A stretch of DNA of 64,000 nt. It comes from WHSP01 sp964424945 (lineage in GTDB: Bacteria > Gemmatimonadota > Gemmatimonadetes > Longimicrobiales > Longimicrobiaceae). The stretch covers positions 1-64,000 of the forward strand of contig CAYRLB010000001.1 in the NCBI GenBank assembly GCA_964424945.1, written 5' to 3'. The notes beneath the pieces are model-generated. The model saw only the letters and a list, made by a program, of their open reading frames with translations, had not been told where the DNA came from and searched no databases. This document shows positions 61,575 through 64,000 of the stretch, piece after piece; position 1 is the first letter of the stretch; every line of letters begins with the position of its first letter. The position numbers were made by a program, and so were the translations under genes.

Positions 61575-62408
61575 GTGATTGGTCATGAGTCGGCGCGGTC
61601 TGTGGATCGTCTCGCGGCGATCGTCGAGGTGAAGCGTGAGGAGGTCGCCGCGCTGGAGAACGACCGGGCGGCGCTCCGCGAGGCGGCGACTGCTGCCCCC
61701 CCGACCCGGGGCTTCGCGGCTGCGCTGCGCGTCCCGGCGGAGGTCCGCCTCCTGGCCGAGATCAAGAACCGATCGCCCTCCGCCGGTGCGATCCGGGAGG
61801 GCGCGGATCCGGTCGAGGTGGCGCGCGCGTACGAGGCGGGTGGCGCTGCGGCGCTCTCAGTACTAACCGATGAGCGCTTCTTCGGCGGCTCCCTCGAGGC
61901 GCTCCGTCGCGTCAGGGCGGCGGTATCGCTCCCGCTCCTCCGGAAGGATTTCATCATCGATCCGGTTCAGATCTGGGAGGCGAGGGCTGCCGGCGCAGAC
62001 GCGATTCTGCTCATCGTGCGTATTCTCGACGATGCGCAGCTGCGCGACCTTCACGCCGAAGCGCGTGCCTTGGGCCTGGATGCTCTCGTCGAGATTCATG
62101 ATCCCGCCGAGCTCGATCGGGCGCTTGCGATCGGCGCGTCACTGATCGGGGTGAACAACCGGGATCTGAGTACCTTCCGCACGGATCTCGCCCTTTCCCT
62201 CGAGGTGTCGCCCAGTGTCAATGCCGGGGTCACGCTCGTTGCGGAAAGCGGGATCCGCACGCGGGACGATGTGGAGCGGCTCGGATCGGCAGGCGTCGAT
62301 GCGATCCTGGTCGGCGAATCGCTGATGCGCCAAACCGATCTTCAGGGAGCCGCCGCAGCGCTCAGCGGGGTCTCCCGGGACGATCGCGTCCGGGCGGCCG
62401 CAAGCTGA
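61575..62408 (+). CDS. trpC: Indole-3-glycerol-phosphate synthase
   Basis: Closes the indole ring in tryptophan synthesis. The barrel motifs are LLAEIKNRSPSAGAIREGAD, LPLLRKDFIIDPVQIWEARA, EIHDPAELDRAL, LIGVNNRDLSTF and VAESGIRTRDDV. The GTG at 61575, with AAGGA just before it, gives 277 residues of usual length; an earlier GTG at 61536 would add about 13 residues. Its stop overlaps the trpF start by one base (TGATG). Confidence 0.96.
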   Translation: MIGHESARSVDRLAAIVEVKREEVAALENDRAALREAATAAPPTRGFAAALRVPAEVRLLAEIKNRSPSAGAIREGADPVEVARAYEAGGAAALSVLTDERFFGGSLEALRRVRAAVSLPLLRKDFIIDPVQIWEARAAGADAILLIVRILDDAQLRDLHAEARALGLDALVEIHDPAELDRALAIGASLIGVNNRDLSTFRTDLALSLEVSPSVNAGVTLVAESGIRTRDDVERLGSAGVDAILVGESLMRQTDLQGAAAALSGVSRDDRVRAAAS

Positions 62409-63061
62409 TGGCCGACATCAAGATCTGCGGACTGACGCGACTGGAGGATGCCCGGGCCGCCGAGGCGGCGGGCGCGACGTACGGCGGGGTCATTCTTGCC
62501 GATGGAAGCCCTCGCCGCGTCCACGCTGCGGAGGTGGTTCGCATCTTCGACGGGGTCGCGCTGCACCGTTGCGGAGTATTCGTGAACGCCGACTTCGCCA
62601 CCATCTCGGCCGCTTTCGACGAGATGGCTCTCGAGGTCGTGCAGCTTCACGGCGACGAGGGGCCGGAGTTCGCGCGTCGGCTGCGGGAAGAGCTCGGGGT
62701 CGAGACCTGGAAGGCGCTGCGCCCCCGGAGCGGTGAGGAGTTTGCCAGAGAGATGGAGCAGTTCGCCGGCGAGGTCGACGGGGTGCTCCTCGACGGCTGG
62801 TCGAAAACGGCGCGGGGCGGAACAGGAACGCCCTTTCCCTGGGCGGATGTCGCGTCGCGCAGAAATGAGCTTCCCGATGATCTCCGGTTCGTTGCGGCAG
62901 GCGGACTTGGCCCCGCGAATGTCGCCGAAATGATGGAACTCCTCTCCCCGGACGTGGTCGATGTCAGCAGTGGCGTCGAGCGTGCGCCCGGGTTGAAGGA
63001 TCACACTCTCATCCACGAGTTTGCGGCGGCCGTTCGTTCCGCCACCGCGAGGAAGGAATAG
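62408..63061 (+). CDS. trpF: Phosphoribosylanthranilate isomerase
   Basis: Amadori rearrangement step in tryptophan synthesis. The 217-residue barrel begins ADIKICGLTRLEDARAAEAA with catalytic Cys, LEVVQLHGDEGPEFARRL in the middle, LLDGWSKTARGGTGTPFPWA with catalytic Asp near 125, and LSPDVVDVSSGVERAPGLKD at the end. It is translationally coupled to trpC and ends 1 base before trpB. Confidence 0.96.
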   Translation: MADIKICGLTRLEDARAAEAAGATYGGVILADGSPRRVHAAEVVRIFDGVALHRCGVFVNADFATISAAFDEMALEVVQLHGDEGPEFARRLREELGVETWKALRPRSGEEFAREMEQFAGEVDGVLLDGWSKTARGGTGTPFPWADVASRRNELPDDLRFVAAGGLGPANVAEMMELLSPDVVDVSSGVERAPGLKDHTLIHEFAAAVRSATARKE

Positions 63062-63062
63062 C

Positions 63063-64000
63063 ATGACGGCTGGACGTGCAGCAGGTTCCCGGCTCGATAC
63101 CGACAGATTCGGGCAGTTCGGGGGACGGTTCGTACCCGAGACGCTGATCGCCGCGCTGGACGAACTGGTCGAGGTGTACCGCGAGGCTTCCGACGACCCC
63201 TCCTACTGGGAGGAGCTGGAATCGCTCTGGGCCGATTATGTCGGACGGCCGACCCCGCTCTATCGCGCCCGGCGGCTCGGGGAAGCGTCCGGGGGAATCG
63301 AGCTGTATCTCAAGCGCGAAGATCTGAACCATACCGGATCGCACAAGATCAACAACTGCCTCGGGCAGGTGCTTCTCGCTCTGCGCATGGGGAAGCGGCG
63401 GATCATCGCGGAGACCGGAGCCGGTCAGCATGGCGTGGCCACGGCCACGGTCTGCGCACTCTTCGGGCTCGACTGCGTGGTCTACATGGGGGAGGAGGAT
63501 GTCCGGCGTCAGGCGCTGAACGTCTACCGGATGAAGCTGCTCGGCGCGGAAGTCCGCCCTGTGAACTCCGGCACCCGGACGCTGAAGGATGCGACGAATG
63601 AAGCGATCCGCGACTGGGTGACGAACGTCTCGGATACGCACTATATCATCGGCTCGGTGGTAGGACCCCACCCGTACCCGATGATGGTTCGTGACTTCCA
63701 GTCGATCATCGGCCGTGAGTCGCGTTCCCAGTGTCTTTCGGTGACGGGCCGGCTCCCCGCAGCGGTGATCGCCTGTGTCGGCGGCGGCTCCAACTCGATG
63801 GGCATCTTCCACCCCTTCGTGGGTGACGCGGACGTCGAGCTGATCGGCGTTGAGGCGGCCGGCGAGGGCGTCGACAGCGAGCACCATGCTGCGACGCTGA
63901 CGCTGGGCAAGCCGGGCGTTCTGCACGGTTCGCTTTCCTATCTTCTGCAGGATTCGCACGGACAGGTGGCCGCCGCCCATTCGATCTCGGCCGGTCTCGA
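63063..64000 (+). CDS. trpB: Tryptophan synthase beta chain (partial, runs off window)
   Basis: About 312 of roughly 400 residues are present. GQFGGRFVPETLIAALDELV is the start, KREDLNHTGSHKINNCLGQV contains the PLP-binding lysine, ETGAGQHGVATATVCALFGL follows, and ACVGGGSNSMGIFHPF is the phosphate-binding loop. It condenses indole and serine. The trpA partner is expected just beyond the window. Confidence 0.96.
   Translation, partial: MTAGRAAGSRLDTDRFGQFGGRFVPETLIAALDELVEVYREASDDPSYWEELESLWADYVGRPTPLYRARRLGEASGGIELYLKREDLNHTGSHKINNCLGQVLLALRMGKRRIIAETGAGQHGVATATVCALFGLDCVVYMGEEDVRRQALNVYRMKLLGAEVRPVNSGTRTLKDATNEAIRDWVTNVSDTHYIIGSVVGPHPYPMMVRDFQSIIGRESRSQCLSVTGRLPAAVIACVGGGSNSMGIFHPFVGDADVELIGVEAAGEGVDSEHHAATLTLGKPGVLHGSLSYLLQDSHGQVAAAHSISAGL

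Overview
The window is 64 kb of GC-rich, gene-dense bacterial chromosome. It holds about 57 protein genes and no recognisable rRNA, tRNA, CRISPR array, insertion sequence or prophage. A double-membrane cell is indicated by a SurA-like chaperone, a parvulin-type lipoprotein, an outer-membrane barrel-like protein, a MacA/MacB-type exporter and a periplasmic diheme cytochrome c. High GC, frequent GTG/TTG starts, a YpdA-type (bacillithiol-linked) reductase, agmatine-to-putrescine genes and a split NHEJ-type polymerase/ligase operon suggest Gemmatimonadota or a related phylum. That placement is inference, since there is no rRNA to anchor it.

Layout. 1-6.5 kb (all minus): end of a TPP-dependent pyruvate oxidase-like enzyme, a secreted PQQ-type sugar dehydrogenase fused to a PEBP domain, and an ABC exporter (ATPase, permease, adaptor). 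6.9-17 kb: HAD phosphatase, flavin monooxygenase-like protein, a large MEDS-PAS-GAF histidine kinase, agmatine deiminase and N-carbamoylputrescine amidase, two DNA-repair genes (alkyltransferase, uracil-DNA glycosylase family), infA with a zinc-ribbon partner, a 730-bp non-coding stretch bounded by terminators, and an FKBP isomerase. 17-23 kb: an NTP/NDP-type transporter, an operon of an unknown protein, a LigD-type polymerase domain and a stand-alone ATP-dependent ligase, and a bacterial eRF1-like (BaeRF/VLRF1) protein. 22.8-33 kb (all minus): mfd, two parvulins, an S4 protein, pdxA, a 65-residue M23 remnant, holB, moaC and a lytic transglycosylase, mostly overlapping by 1-4 bases. 33-48 kb: secreted or lipid-anchored proteins, lepA, a ROK kinase-PfkB kinase-SET methyltransferase run, cytochrome c, a GyrI-like protein, and a STAS-HATPase / cyclophilin / STAS-like-winged-helix / YpdA cluster.

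48.6-59.3 kb (minus) is a purine operon in the order truA-purB-M32 peptidase-purC-pssA-purS-purQ-purL-purF, with phosphatidylserine synthase embedded by an ATGA overlap. It ends at a 20-bp perfect-arm terminator. 59.5-64 kb carries tryptophan genes: a putative 15-codon leader peptide with two Trp codons, then trpD, trpC, trpF and the start of trpB. lexA and a previously unlisted 43-codon ORF lie antisense between trpD and trpC.

The items most worth a second look are the STAS/HATPase-winged-helix switch with an interposed cyclophilin, the unknown-PolDom-LigC operon, the lexA plus small ORF insertion in the trp operon, the trp leader, the catalytically dead M23 fragment locked into an operon by overlapping codons, and the terminator-bounded non-coding locus beside infA.
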